Shown here: positions 26,217 through 34,939 of the stretch, one piece after another
How the letters are laid out: each line of letters opens with the position of its first letter
Numbering within the stretch: position 1 is the stretch's first letter
The notes under the pieces: model-generated
What the model saw: only the letters and a program-made list of their open reading frames with translations
Database searches by the model: none
Told to the model about the DNA's origin: nothing
NCBI RefSeq assembly: GCF_000741705.1
Contig: NZ_JGZI01000010.1
Coordinates: forward strand, 434,001 to 498,000
Direction: 5' to 3'
DNA from: Bifidobacterium psychraerophilum
GTDB lineage: Bacteria; Actinomycetota; Actinomycetes; Actinomycetales; Bifidobacteriaceae
Length of the DNA stretch: 64,000 bases
Program-made: the position numbers and the translations under genes

Positions 26217-26276
26217 ATTCATTCCTTTCAACGATGTTCCTGGTTGTTGATCCCATGGTCCTGGTTCCATCGGACT

Positions 26277-27116
26277 TCAGGATCGCTTGTGGGCGACGAT
26301 CGCGATGCCGTTCATATACCGCTTATAGCGGGTGAAGGTCTGTTTCATCAACAGCACCCGTTCGCGTGCCGCTTTGTCACGCATCACATTCCTGAGTATC
26401 CGCAGCACACCCCTCACGCCTTCATCCGCGACATTTCTCCTCACATTGAGCAAAGCCATCGGTGCGGTATCGATCCAATCGACCTCGAAGCCCTCGGCCT
26501 CCAGCAACGCCGTCCATTCCGAAGAGGTCAGAGGACGGGCGTTGACCTTGATGGCCCGGGCCAGATCCTTGCGTATCCGCGTCTTCGTGTCTGCATCGAG
26601 GTCGTCCGGTTCCAAACCAAGTTCATGGATGGCGTATCGTCCACCGGGACGCAGCAGCCTTGCAGCCTCGGCGATGATCTGCTGCTTGCCCCGATCGCCC
26701 TGCATGGTCAGCATGGCCTCGCCCACGACCACATCGGCGCTTCCGGCGTCCAATCCGGTTTCCTGGGCTTTCGAGGTCACACAATGTCCTTTGCCCGCAA
26801 CGATTCCCTCGACTATCGCGGCGGCTTTGGGATCCTCATCGACACCCACATACGTCCTCGGATCGTGGCCGAGTATCTCCGCCGCCGTGGCCCCCAGGCC
26901 GGGTGCGAATTCCACCACATCATGGTCCTTGAGTCCTGCGTGTGCGAGCATCTGCCTCGTGAGTTCCAGGCCTCCGGGCCTCAGCACCCTCTTACCGAGC
27001 CGGGCAAGCAACCAGTGCCCGGGAATGTGCGCCGAATCCCTTTCGGAGAATGGCAACTCGTCATCATTGAGTGGTGCGGGCGGCTTCGATGCCGTTGAAA
27101 GGCTTTGATTGGTCAT
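26277..27116 (-). CDS. Class I SAM-dependent methyltransferase
   Basis: A 279-residue protein with Rossmann-fold methyltransferase motifs: motif I VVEFAPGLGATA, the acidic residue in YVGVDEDP, and the post-motif ADVVVGEAMLTMQ followed by RLLRPGGRYAIHEL. The fold resembles UbiE-type and small-molecule methyltransferases. The C-terminal segment is rich in Arg and basic helices. The substrate is unknown. The ATG at 27116 has only a weak ribosome-binding site, and the longer in-frame start adds 49 residues that do not resemble the family. It is followed by cupin and VOC genes on the same strand, so a three-gene unit is likely. Confidence 0.88.
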   Translation of the reverse strand: MTNQSLSTASKPPAPLNDDELPFSERDSAHIPGHWLLARLGKRVLRPGGLELTRQMLAHAGLKDHDVVEFAPGLGATAAEILGHDPRTYVGVDEDPKAAAIVEGIVAGKGHCVTSKAQETGLDAGSADVVVGEAMLTMQGDRGKQQIIAEAARLLRPGGRYAIHELGLEPDDLDADTKTRIRKDLARAIKVNARPLTSSEWTALLEAEGFEVDWIDTAPMALLNVRRNVADEGVRGVLRILRNVMRDKAARERVLLMKQTFTRYKRYMNGIAIVAHKRS

Positions 27117-27240
27117 ACAGCCCAAGCTAGCGTCCCGCGATCGAAGCCACAAGAGTCTATGGAAAAGAACGGGCAAACTCCCAGCTGACGGCATCAGGCA
27201 CCCTGCCGGATGCTCCCATCCAGGAGCCCGCCCAAGGCGT

Positions 27241-27870
27241 TCAGACCGTACCGGTGACGGCACGACCTGATGCGAAACGACTCAACGCACCTGTTTTCGC
27301 AATGCCGATATACAGCACCCACATCAGTGCACCGGAGATGACCGCACCTGAAATGCAGTTGGCGATGATATTCGTCAGTGCGAAGGCGCCAGTGATGTGC
27401 ACACCGGCGTATGTGGTGAAGAAGGAGAACACCGAACCGGCCAGGCCAGTGAGGATTCCCGCGAATACGGCCGACCAGACATTCCAGCGCTTGTACATCA
27501 GTATCAGGAAGGCCAGCTCCGTGAAGAGGCCCTGCACGAGTCCGGCGACGATGGAACCGCTGAAGCCCCACTGATTCCCCAGCAACATCTCAAGGACGGC
27601 GGCAACGAGTTCGGCGTACAGCGCGGCACCCGGCTTGCGGATGATCAGCGCCGCGATCACCCCGGCGAAGTACCAGAATCCGCTGAGAATCCCTTCCAGA
27701 CCGGGGATTATCCCCGACAACAGGGCGGAAGGTGCGGTGACCACCATATCGAAGACCCAGAACACCAATCCGGATGCAACAGCGATAACTGATGCAATGG
27801 TGATGTCAATCGGCCTCCATCGATAATCAGGCCTGTTCGGCGTCGATGTGGCATGTTGTTGCGCAGACAT
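27241..27870 (-). CDS. ykoE: ECF transporter S component YkoE (thiamine precursor uptake)
   Basis: A 209-residue integral membrane protein with about six hydrophobic helices. It resembles YkoE, the substrate-binding S component for hydroxymethylpyrimidine or a related thiamine precursor, from the N-terminal WRPIDITIASVIAVASGLVFW-like region and the GFWYFAGVIAALIIRKPGAA stretch. A TPP riboswitch in its leader supports the thiamine link strongly. The ATG at 27870 has GAGGAG five bases upstream. The partner ATPase (YkoD) and T component (YkoC) are not adjacent; the next gene downstream is a methyltransferase. Confidence 0.88.
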   Translation of the reverse strand: MSAQQHATSTPNRPDYRWRPIDITIASVIAVASGLVFWVFDMVVTAPSALLSGIIPGLEGILSGFWYFAGVIAALIIRKPGAALYAELVAAVLEMLLGNQWGFSGSIVAGLVQGLFTELAFLILMYKRWNVWSAVFAGILTGLAGSVFSFFTTYAGVHITGAFALTNIIANCISGAVISGALMWVLYIGIAKTGALSRFASGRAVTGTV

Positions 27871-27954
27871 TGCTCTCCTCTGATAGGTGCCCTGCTCGTC
27901 TGTTCGGAGTGCAGGGCGGGGTATCACGAGAAAGAGGAATACCAAGATAGGCAT

Positions 27955-28038
27955 TGACTTCGTTCGACGGTGTTAGCCGTGTCACGTTCAACGGTCGGAG
28001 ACTTCGTCTCCCTCTCAGCTTTCCAGCTCCCGTGTCTT
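27955..28038 (-). ncRNA. TPP riboswitch (THI element) in the ykoE leader
   Basis: Read on the minus strand, the leader contains in order GACACGGGAGCU, a GGAA loop, AGCUGAGAG, a variable hairpin GGAGACGAAGUCUCC, then GACCGUUGAACGUGA, a CACGG...CCGUCG stem and AACGAAGUC closing P1 with the 5' GAC. The CUGAGA core, the ACC-x-UUGAAC-x-UGA core and the closing GAAGUC correspond to the conserved parts of the thiamine pyrophosphate aptamer. A GCCCTGC/GCAGGGC hairpin about nine bases upstream of the ykoE ribosome-binding site could be part of the expression platform. TPP binding should therefore lower ykoE expression. Confidence 0.88.
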
Positions 28039-28089
28039 GCATGAACAAGCTAAAACGCACACTGGACACCCTTCCCCGTCCGGGGAGTC

Positions 28090-28121
28090 TCCGAACGTTC
28101 GGACCTGGCTTGCGCAATAAT
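28090..28121 (+). promoter_or_regulatory. Promoter of the DnaQ-like gene with 14-bp palindrome at -35
   Basis: TCCGAACGTTCGGA (28090-28103) is a perfect 14-bp palindrome. AATAAT at 28116-28121 is a good -10 element, placing the transcript start within one or two bases of the ATG at 28129 and putting the palindrome over the -35 region. This suggests a regulated leaderless transcript. The palindrome lacks the four-base spacer of an actinobacterial LexA box. Confidence 0.4.
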
Positions 28122-28128
28122 GGTTCCC

Positions 28129-29565
28129 ATGAACCTTTGCGACGGATTTGCGGTCCTTGATTTTGAGACCACAGGACTGAGTCCAGCCAAAGGAGATCGT
28201 GCGATTGAGGTCGGTGTCGTGCATGTGGCACCTGATGGCACGCTCGAAGACGAGGTGGAAACCCTTATTCATGTGCAGCGCGACCTGGGGCCGCAATCGC
28301 TGCACCACATCAGTGCCGCCGAGCTGATGCAGGCACCGGATTTCGCAGGTATCGCCAGATCGCTGGGAGCCTTCCTCGAACATCGTGTCTTCGTCGCCCA
28401 TAATGCCCAATTCGACTCCGGCTTCCTCAACCGCGAATACGAACGACTGGGTTACCGGATTCCGGTTGACGACTCCGATACGATCTGCACGCTTAAACTT
28501 GCCCGACGCATCCTCGGCGTCGGAGGGCTGTCGAAATGCTGTGCCCTGTGCGGCATCGAGAACGCCGACGCCCACAGTGCCCTCAGTGACGCCCGTGCCA
28601 CCGCCGAGCTACTCGGAATCTTCATGAAGGAGGATCCCCGATGGACGGGATGGCAGGCGATGATGGCCGGAGCGGCCGAACAGGACTGGCCTCGGATCAC
28701 CGAAGGCGATCAGGAGTGGATGCCACGTCGTAGCCACACACGGCATGATGCAGCCCCGTACTACGGCGTTGTGCCGTCGGAACCACCCGCTCGGGTATCG
28801 ACTGCGCCGACAGACGCATCACGAAGCGCAGACGACACCCTCATTGCCCCCGTCGAAGCGGGCGGTGTTGATACGACGCTTATGGAGATCATCGCCTCTC
28901 GTTGCACCGCACACCCACGCTTCGCTGCCGACCCCGGGTCCGTGATGCGGTACCTGCGTCTGTTGGATGATTCCCTGGTCAGCGCATCCCTGTCGCTTCA
29001 TGAAAGAATCGCTCTGGCGGATTTGGCATCGCAACTGCAACTGTCGCAGGAGGAGTGCGCAAACGCACACGAACAGTACTTTCGCGAGGCGGCACAGGCG
29101 GCTTGGGAGGATGGGGCACCGAACGCACACGAACGGCAACGACTGTTGGACATCGGCCACGAGTTGACGATTCCCGGGACGGTCATCGATCACGCCACCG
29201 CGGACACACTCATGGATGCACCCATAGACCGCATCTCGATATCCGATGATATCGGGCGCCCAGTGCCCCTCCACCGCCCTTTCGAGTTATGTGAAGGCGA
29301 TCATCTTGTTCTCACCGGCGCGATGTCCAGGCAACGGGGTGAATGGGAGGGCATTCTCCGCTCACTCGGGTTGGTTCCGAGAAACGCGGTGAGCAGGAAA
29401 ACGCAGCTGGTGATCGCCGCGGATCCCGATTCCGAATCCACCAAAGCACGCAAGGCCCGCTCCTATCACATACCCATCGTCGATGAGGCCTGGCTTGAGG
29501 ATGCCATCAGTGATGGTATTGCGGTGACGGCGAATGACCGGTATCCATCCGCGACTTCCTGGTAA
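28129..29565 (+). CDS. DnaQ-like 3'-5' exonuclease with C-terminal BRCT domain
   Basis: A 478-residue protein. The N-terminal 170 residues are a DEDDh exonuclease of the DNA polymerase III epsilon type: Exo I AVLDFETTGLS, Exo II VAHNAQFDSGF and Exo III HSALSDARATAEL. A middle region with TerB-like helices follows, and the last about 90 residues form a BRCT domain (HLVLTGAMSRQRGEWEGIL, AVSRKTQLVIAAD, VDEAWLEDAI). The BRCT part resembles that of DNA ligase and points to binding at DNA ends or nicks. A repair role is likelier than replisome proofreading. The ATG at 28129 has no Shine-Dalgarno but fits a leaderless start; an ATG at 28120 would add three residues. Confidence 0.9.
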   Translation: MNLCDGFAVLDFETTGLSPAKGDRAIEVGVVHVAPDGTLEDEVETLIHVQRDLGPQSLHHISAAELMQAPDFAGIARSLGAFLEHRVFVAHNAQFDSGFLNREYERLGYRIPVDDSDTICTLKLARRILGVGGLSKCCALCGIENADAHSALSDARATAELLGIFMKEDPRWTGWQAMMAGAAEQDWPRITEGDQEWMPRRSHTRHDAAPYYGVVPSEPPARVSTAPTDASRSADDTLIAPVEAGGVDTTLMEIIASRCTAHPRFAADPGSVMRYLRLLDDSLVSASLSLHERIALADLASQLQLSQEECANAHEQYFREAAQAAWEDGAPNAHERQRLLDIGHELTIPGTVIDHATADTLMDAPIDRISISDDIGRPVPLHRPFELCEGDHLVLTGAMSRQRGEWEGILRSLGLVPRNAVSRKTQLVIAADPDSESTKARKARSYHIPIVDEAWLEDAISDGIAVTANDRYPSATSW

Positions 29566-29651
29566 GTGCCGATGAAGAGGTACCAGTATGCTGGACTCAG
29601 AGATAACCGCAGGCGCGACAGCGCCGAAGAGGAAAGCGAATAACAGCACCC

Positions 29652-29957
29652 ATGGCATTAAGCAAGAAGCAAATCAAGCAACTCCGGTCTTTGGCGAATC
29701 ATCTGAACCCACTGATCATCGTGGGCAAGCAGGATCTGTCGGATGCCGCGTTGAAGCAGGCTGACGAGACACTCGAAAAACATGAGTTGGTGAAATGCTC
29801 CGTGCTCGATGGCTCCGGTCTGAGCGCCAAGGAAGCGGCGGAACGTCTGGCCGAAAGCCTCCATGCAGAGGTGGTGCAGGTCATCGGCAATCGCTGCGTG
29901 ATCTACCGTCGGACCCACGATGAGCATGTCGATGCCATCACACTGGTGAGAGAGTAG
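29652..29957 (+). CDS. yhbY: YhbY family RNA-binding protein (CRM domain)
   Basis: A 101-residue single CRM-domain protein, related to YhbY of Escherichia coli that binds pre-50S ribosomal particles. Characteristic stretches are LSKKQIKQLRSLANHLNPLIIVGKQDLSD, with the GxxG-like binding loop, and VVQVIGNRCVIYRR at the C-terminus. It likely helps large-subunit assembly. It follows the DnaQ-like gene by 86 bp and has only a weak ribosome-binding site. It converges on the DUF606 gene with a 27-bp gap and no visible terminator. Confidence 0.92.
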   Translation: MALSKKQIKQLRSLANHLNPLIIVGKQDLSDAALKQADETLEKHELVKCSVLDGSGLSAKEAAERLAESLHAEVVQVIGNRCVIYRRTHDEHVDAITLVRE

Positions 29958-29984
29958 TCCACAACAAGCTCTCGGATGCCACGG

Positions 29985-31031
29985 TCAGAACAGGCGTATG
30001 GCAATGATTCCGGCCAGCAGTATGACCGCTCCAACTATCTGTATGCCTGTGACCCTGCGCTTCGAGGCACGTAACAGGCCGAACTGGTCGACGGTCAATC
30101 CTCCGCAGATCTGACCGAAGAGCACGATGATCACCGTCAGACCGGTCCCGAGAACCGGTGCCAGGAAAGCATTACCAAACACATAGGTGGCCCCGATGAG
30201 ACCACCGATCCAGAACCACCAGGGACTGGCACCGATTACGGCAAGCCGATTCATGAATGCGGCCGTGGCGCTCGGGGCCGGCTCCGATGCCGTCTGCCCC
30301 TGCCTTGGCCGCGCATCAGCTCTGCGACCGTGGGTGAACCCCTCCTGAATGATGACGATCAGCACCAGCAGCAGCGTCCCGATCAGGAAGGAGATGAAGG
30401 ATGCATGCAAGGCCGATCCCAGTTCACTTCCCAAACGCCCATTGATGGCGGTCTGTGAAGCGCCCAGCATACCCAGCAGCACACCGAGGATCTGCCACAT
30501 CCAACGGGAGCGCGCAGCACCATCGGGACTCTGATTAAGCATCCTTCGGCTTCGGGAGGCCCGTATATCGGGGATGACCACGGCCAGCGCGACGCCGATG
30601 AAGGCGAGCACGATGCCCAACAGACGTTGGACGCTGATCGGGTGTCTGGACACCCCGAACCATCCGGCCGCATCAATCGCGTTGCTGGCGATGATCTGTC
30701 CGAGGATCGGCATCACCACGGTCTGCATGCCTCCCAGCTTGGGAAACATCAGGATATTGCCCGTCAGAAAGAGCACGCCGAAGACTCCCCCAAGCCAGAT
30801 CCACCAGGGCTCGGACTGCAGGAATCCGTCGGGCAGGCCTATACCGCCCTCGTTCAGCGCCAGGATGATCCATAACGCCGCCGTACCGACGAGGAACGAA
30901 ACCAATGAGGCCCTGAAGGGAGAGGACAGCACCGCACGCAGCTGGGCATTGATCGCGGTCTGCAGCGGTAAGGCGAAACCGATGCCCACACCCAACAGCA
31001 TTGGCAACACGGCAATCAGAGCACCAGACAT
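29985..31031 (-). CDS. Double DUF606 (YdcZ-type) DMT superfamily membrane protein
   Basis: A 348-residue protein made of two homologous halves, each with about five transmembrane helices and the DUF606 hallmarks (LPLQTAINAQL, SFLVGTAALW in the first; SQTAINGRLGSEL, SFLIGTLLLV in the second). Such proteins belong to the drug/metabolite transporter superfamily, and the two-copy fusion makes a self-contained ten-helix transporter. A cytoplasmic linker lies between the halves. The substrate is unknown. The ATG at 31031 fits the first helix; the gene follows the FGGY kinase gene by 87 bp on the same strand, but a functional link is not shown. Confidence 0.85.
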   Translation of the reverse strand: MSGALIAVLPMLLGVGIGFALPLQTAINAQLRAVLSSPFRASLVSFLVGTAALWIILALNEGGIGLPDGFLQSEPWWIWLGGVFGVLFLTGNILMFPKLGGMQTVVMPILGQIIASNAIDAAGWFGVSRHPISVQRLLGIVLAFIGVALAVVIPDIRASRSRRMLNQSPDGAARSRWMWQILGVLLGMLGASQTAINGRLGSELGSALHASFISFLIGTLLLVLIVIIQEGFTHGRRADARPRQGQTASEPAPSATAAFMNRLAVIGASPWWFWIGGLIGATYVFGNAFLAPVLGTGLTVIIVLFGQICGGLTVDQFGLLRASKRRVTGIQIVGAVILLAGIIAIRLF

Positions 31032-31118
31032 GACTATTCCCAACCCTTCCACGCACTACGACAGACCACGGCATCAGCCTTCATCCATAGCAGGGGCACT
31101 CCCCTGTCCGACAGCTCA

Positions 31119-32726
31119 TCACTGCATGGCATTCACCGAAGGATACAAGCGCACGAAGCGCTCATATGCAGCATCGTACAGCTTCATCGCCCCTGCCTTC
31201 GCCTCATACAATGAGCCGTGTCTTTGCGACCGCAGTCTTCCCAGAACACGCCCGATGCCCTCACCGACCGGCGCACCGTTCTCCTGCCGCTTCTCTTCGT
31301 GGAAGGTATAGAGCACCAAGCAGGACAGCGCGACGGCAGGCATCACCGCCGCATTGTCGAGAACCTCGATTCTTGACCCGAGCACATCCGCGAGAATCTG
31401 GCACCATACACCTTCACGGGCACCACCTCCGACGAGTGTGATGTCCTCCGCTTTCGCATCGAAACACTCCAGACCCTGACGCAATGAGAAGGCGACACCC
31501 TCCAGGCTGGCGCGGGCCATATCCGCCCGATCGGTGTTCACACCAATGCCCACATAGGCTCCCCTGATATCGGCGTTCATGACGGGAAAGCGCTCCCCCA
31601 CCAGATAGGGCAGGCAGAGCACGCCATGGCTTCCTGGAACACTGCGTTCCAGCAATCCGGACATCCGGTCGAAGTCCTGCTGCGAACTTCGACCGTCACC
31701 ATTGGAATCCTCGACCCCTGCCGCGAAGACACGTGTCGCCCAACCGTGCACACCGCCGGCATTGAGGAAAGGCACACCGTTGATGTACCCTTCCGGCATC
31801 GCATAGGCGAGATTGGCGAGTCCTGGCTGATCGGTGATGGGCCCCTCCGACACTCCCGCGATCCATCCGGATGTGCCGATGTTGATATTGTATTCGCCGC
31901 TTTTCGTCACCGCGCTGGCCAAAGTCGTCGCGCCCGCATCGCCGATGCCTGCGAAAACCGCGGTACCCTGCGCGAAACCGGTCAGGGCGCTGACGGAACG
32001 CGAAACACGGCCGACGATATCCTGGGGTGAATGCAATTCGGGGAATATGCCGATGTCTATTCCTGCGGCGGCGATCAGCGGCTTCTCCCAGGAGCGCGTG
32101 CGGATATTCATCGCACCCGCCGTGGAGCATGCCGTCACATCGCCGATGTAGCTACCTGTCAGCCGCGCGACGATGTAATCCTTCGCGTCGAAGAGCACAT
32201 GCGCCGTATCCGCATAGGCTTGGGGCTCATGCTCCTTAAGCCACATCAGTTTGGGCAGTGGGAGCGAGCCTTCGCAACGGTTGCCGACCACATCGAGGAA
32301 GCGGTCCTCACCGTAGGCCTCGGCGAGGAACCCCGCCTGATGTGCAGCGCGGCCATCCGAATACAGGATGGCCTTGCGGACCGGCCTGCACTGCGAATCG
32401 ACGGTGATCACATCCTGCATCTGCCCGCTGAGGATGATGCCCACCACGCTCCCGGCCGTCGCATCCTTCCCGGCATTCATGCCATCAAGGGCGTCGGTCA
32501 GTGCATGCCATGCCTCGATGAAGCAGTGCCACCAGTCCTCCGGATCCTGTTCATGCCATCCATCTTCTTCGACCGACCGGGGCAAGGTGATACTTGCGGA
32601 TGCCGCGATCTCCATCCGGGCGTCATCATCCAAGGCCTCGCTCCGTCCGATCCGATCATCATCGACGGATACCAAAACCGCCTTGACCGCCGTCGTCCCC
32701 ATATCAAAAGTCGCGATATACGCCAT
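31119..32726 (-). CDS. FGGY-family carbohydrate kinase
   Basis: A 535-residue sugar kinase of the FGGY family (xylulokinase, ribulokinase, glycerol kinase relatives). The phosphate-binding loop is IATFDMGTTAVKAVL, followed by GIILSGQMQ where xylulokinase usually has SGQMHG, a central INIGTSGWIAG adenosine-region strand and a second ATP loop EDITLVGGGAREGVWC. It phosphorylates a sugar or polyol, but the Gln-Asp after SGQM and unmatched substrate residues prevent naming one. Its place directly after a sugar ABC importer suggests it phosphorylates the imported sugar. A 17-bp perfect hairpin separates it from the permease gene. Confidence 0.88.
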   Translation of the reverse strand: MAYIATFDMGTTAVKAVLVSVDDDRIGRSEALDDDARMEIAASASITLPRSVEEDGWHEQDPEDWWHCFIEAWHALTDALDGMNAGKDATAGSVVGIILSGQMQDVITVDSQCRPVRKAILYSDGRAAHQAGFLAEAYGEDRFLDVVGNRCEGSLPLPKLMWLKEHEPQAYADTAHVLFDAKDYIVARLTGSYIGDVTACSTAGAMNIRTRSWEKPLIAAAGIDIGIFPELHSPQDIVGRVSRSVSALTGFAQGTAVFAGIGDAGATTLASAVTKSGEYNINIGTSGWIAGVSEGPITDQPGLANLAYAMPEGYINGVPFLNAGGVHGWATRVFAAGVEDSNGDGRSSQQDFDRMSGLLERSVPGSHGVLCLPYLVGERFPVMNADIRGAYVGIGVNTDRADMARASLEGVAFSLRQGLECFDAKAEDITLVGGGAREGVWCQILADVLGSRIEVLDNAAVMPAVALSCLVLYTFHEEKRQENGAPVGEGIGRVLGRLRSQRHGSLYEAKAGAMKLYDAAYERFVRLYPSVNAMQ

Positions 32727-32760
32727 ACCGACATCCTAACCTGCCCGCACCATGACGACA

Positions 32761-32796
32761 GCGGGCGGGCGCATACCAAGGTATGCGCCCGCCCGC
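32761..32796 (-). terminator. 17-bp perfect hairpin between permease and kinase genes
   Basis: GCGGGCGGGCGCATACC pairs perfectly with GGTATGCGCCCGCCCGC across a two-base gap. There is no T-run after it on the minus strand, and the next gene starts 35 bases later. It is a strong attenuator or 3' end-stabilising structure that should lower kinase expression relative to the transporter. Confidence 0.6.
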
Positions 32797-32822
32797 CTGG
32801 GGAAGTGTCCGGCTTTGAACCC

Positions 32823-33851
32823 TTATCTGCGTTTCACCGCCATCACGGCTCGCTGCAGGACCACGAAGATAAGAATCATCACGCCGACCACAATGGTCAC
32901 CGCCTCCGCCGGAACGGAGAAATCGGAGGTCAGGGGGTCGATGATCGAACGCACCAGGGCGCCGATGACCGAACCCAACACATACCCGAAGCCACCTGAG
33001 ATGAGTGTTCCTCCGATCACCACCGAGGCCACCGCGTCAAGCTCCCAGCCCACACCCACCACGTTCTTCGCATTGCCCATGCTCGCCATGTAGACAATGG
33101 ATGCCACTGAGGCCAGTAAGGCCGAGATGATGTAGATCGAGTATTGCGTGCGTTTCACCGGCAGTCCCATCAGCTCGGCCGAGGAACGTGACCCACCGAT
33201 CGCATAGATCGTGCGTCCGGTTCTGGTCTTGTGCAGCACGATGTAGCCGATCACCACGACGATCACCGCCACGAACACACCGAGATCGACGGTCAAGTCG
33301 TTGGAGATCTTGGGATTGTCGATGAGATGGATATCCGTCGCCAACCACGAGAAATTGTTGTCCTTCGGAACGGTGAGCGAATCCGTGGAGATGATCGAGG
33401 CGATTCCACGAGCCAGGAACATCGTCGAAAGGGTGGCAATGAAGGGCTGCATATTGAATTGCTCGATCAGTATCCCCGCGAGCGCTCCGAAGGCCACGCC
33501 GATGAGCAGCATCACGATGATGGCCACCCAGGATGGCACACCCGCAATCATCAGCTTGGCCGCGACCACTCCGGTGATGGCGACGATCGCACCGACACTC
33601 AGATCGATGCCGCCGGTGAGGATCGGGAAGGTCATGGCGACGGCGAGGATGATCAGATACGAATGATCCATCAGCAGGGAGGAGATGAAGCCCAATCTCA
33701 GGTAGGTACCGAACATCAGCTCGCCGATGATGATCATCACGATGAAGATCACCACCGCCGCAAGCGTCGGTATGGCCTGGGGGTTGATGGTGAACGGGCT
33801 TCTTTTCTTCGCCGTCACGCGTTGTTTGGGTGTTGCCGCTGCGGATGTCAT
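32823..33851 (-). CDS. Sugar ABC transporter permease (YjfF/FruG-like)
   Basis: A 342-residue permease of the BPD_transp_2 (ribose/galactofuranose) family with about nine hydrophobic helices. The central LTGGIDLSVGAIVAITG and ERVGMGL-type cytoplasmic loop equivalents are present (AIGGSRSSAELMGLPV). It should pair with the other permease to form the channel. Its start ATG overlaps the stop of the preceding permease gene by four bases (ATGA), so translation is coupled. A basic N-terminal tail of about 25 residues precedes the first helix. Confidence 0.92.
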   Translation of the reverse strand: MTSAAATPKQRVTAKKRSPFTINPQAIPTLAAVVIFIVMIIIGELMFGTYLRLGFISSLLMDHSYLIILAVAMTFPILTGGIDLSVGAIVAITGVVAAKLMIAGVPSWVAIIVMLLIGVAFGALAGILIEQFNMQPFIATLSTMFLARGIASIISTDSLTVPKDNNFSWLATDIHLIDNPKISNDLTVDLGVFVAVIVVVIGYIVLHKTRTGRTIYAIGGSRSSAELMGLPVKRTQYSIYIISALLASVASIVYMASMGNAKNVVGVGWELDAVASVVIGGTLISGGFGYVLGSVIGALVRSIIDPLTSDFSVPAEAVTIVVGVMILIFVVLQRAVMAVKRR

Positions 33852-34939
33852 GCGATCGCCGCCTTCTGTGAAGCCTTGATGGCGTTCTTACGTTTGAATT
33901 CGGCACTGAGGTTCCGGATCTTGGGGGCCTGCATCACGCATATGATGATGACCACCACTGCGAAGAATGCGGGTGTAGCCGCGGAATCAATGCCCAGTGT
34001 GATGATCGTTTTTCTGATCATCGCTATGATGATGGCTCCCAGTGCACTGCCGAGTAGCGAGAATTTCCCTCCCAGCAACGAGGTGCCGCCGATGACCACC
34101 GCGAGAATCGCGTACATTTCGAGATCCTGACCGGTTTTGGAGACGTCCACGCGCATCACGGATGCCGTTGCGAACAGGCCTGCGACGGCGGCCAACAGAC
34201 CGGAAACCACATAGACCAGGAAGAGGATCTTCTTTGGGTTGATACCGGCCATGCGGCTTGCCTCTTTGTTGATGCCGACGGATTCGATCATCATGCCCAT
34301 CGCCGTCTTCCGTGCGAGAAGGCCCACAAGGGCGACGATAATCACGGCGATGATGAAATTCGCGGGCAGACCGAGGACGAAGCCATTGGCGATCCATTTG
34401 AGGGGCTCACCACCGGCGACGGTTGAAGCGTCGGTATTCTGACCGCTGGTAATCACCTTCGCCAGGCCTCGCCCGGCCAGCATCATGATCAGTGTGGTGA
34501 TGAATGGCTGCAATCCGAGCAAGGACACCAGTGCGCCGTTAATAGCGCCGAGAACCAGACCAAGACCCAATGCGACCAGGATGGAGAGCCAGACATTGGT
34601 GCCTGTGCTCAGCAGTTGCATCGAAATCGCTCCGGCAACGACCATCACCGAACCGACGCTCAGATCGATGCCGGAGGTGGAGACCACCAGCGTCATGCCT
34701 GTGGCGATCATCAGGTAACGGGCCGACTCCTGGAGCATGGTGATCATGGGTCCGGAAAGACCGCCCGTGCGTGGGTTATAGCTGAGACTGAGGAACTGGC
34801 GGTCGAAAATCGTGCAGAGCACGATCAGAGCGATCAACGCCACAACCGACCAGGTCAACTGATTACGCATGATGCGCTGGATGAAGCTTCTGACAGCCGA
34901 TGGCTCCGCAACACGCTTGACCGTTGGATTCGTCATCAT
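33848..34939 (-). CDS. Sugar ABC transporter permease (YtfT/FruF-like)
   Basis: A 363-residue BPD_transp_2 permease with about ten hydrophobic helices. The conserved VVSTSGIDLSVGSVMVVAG segment and the coupling-loop region (ESVGINKEASRMAGINPKK) interact with the ATPase. It overlaps the ATPase stop by four bases and the next permease start by four bases. Together with the YjfF-like protein it forms a heterodimeric channel as in galactofuranose and fructose importers. Confidence 0.92.
   Translation of the reverse strand: MMTNPTVKRVAEPSAVRSFIQRIMRNQLTWSVVALIALIVLCTIFDRQFLSLSYNPRTGGLSGPMITMLQESARYLMIATGMTLVVSTSGIDLSVGSVMVVAGAISMQLLSTGTNVWLSILVALGLGLVLGAINGALVSLLGLQPFITTLIMMLAGRGLAKVITSGQNTDASTVAGGEPLKWIANGFVLGLPANFIIAVIIVALVGLLARKTAMGMMIESVGINKEASRMAGINPKKILFLVYVVSGLLAAVAGLFATASVMRVDVSKTGQDLEMYAILAVVIGGTSLLGGKFSLLGSALGAIIIAMIRKTIITLGIDSAATPAFFAVVVIIICVMQAPKIRNLSAEFKRKNAIKASQKAAIA

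Noticed and set aside
28090-28103. LexA box at the DnaQ-like gene
   Set aside because: GAAC and GTTC abut with no four-base spacer, unlike the operator seen upstream of rarA.
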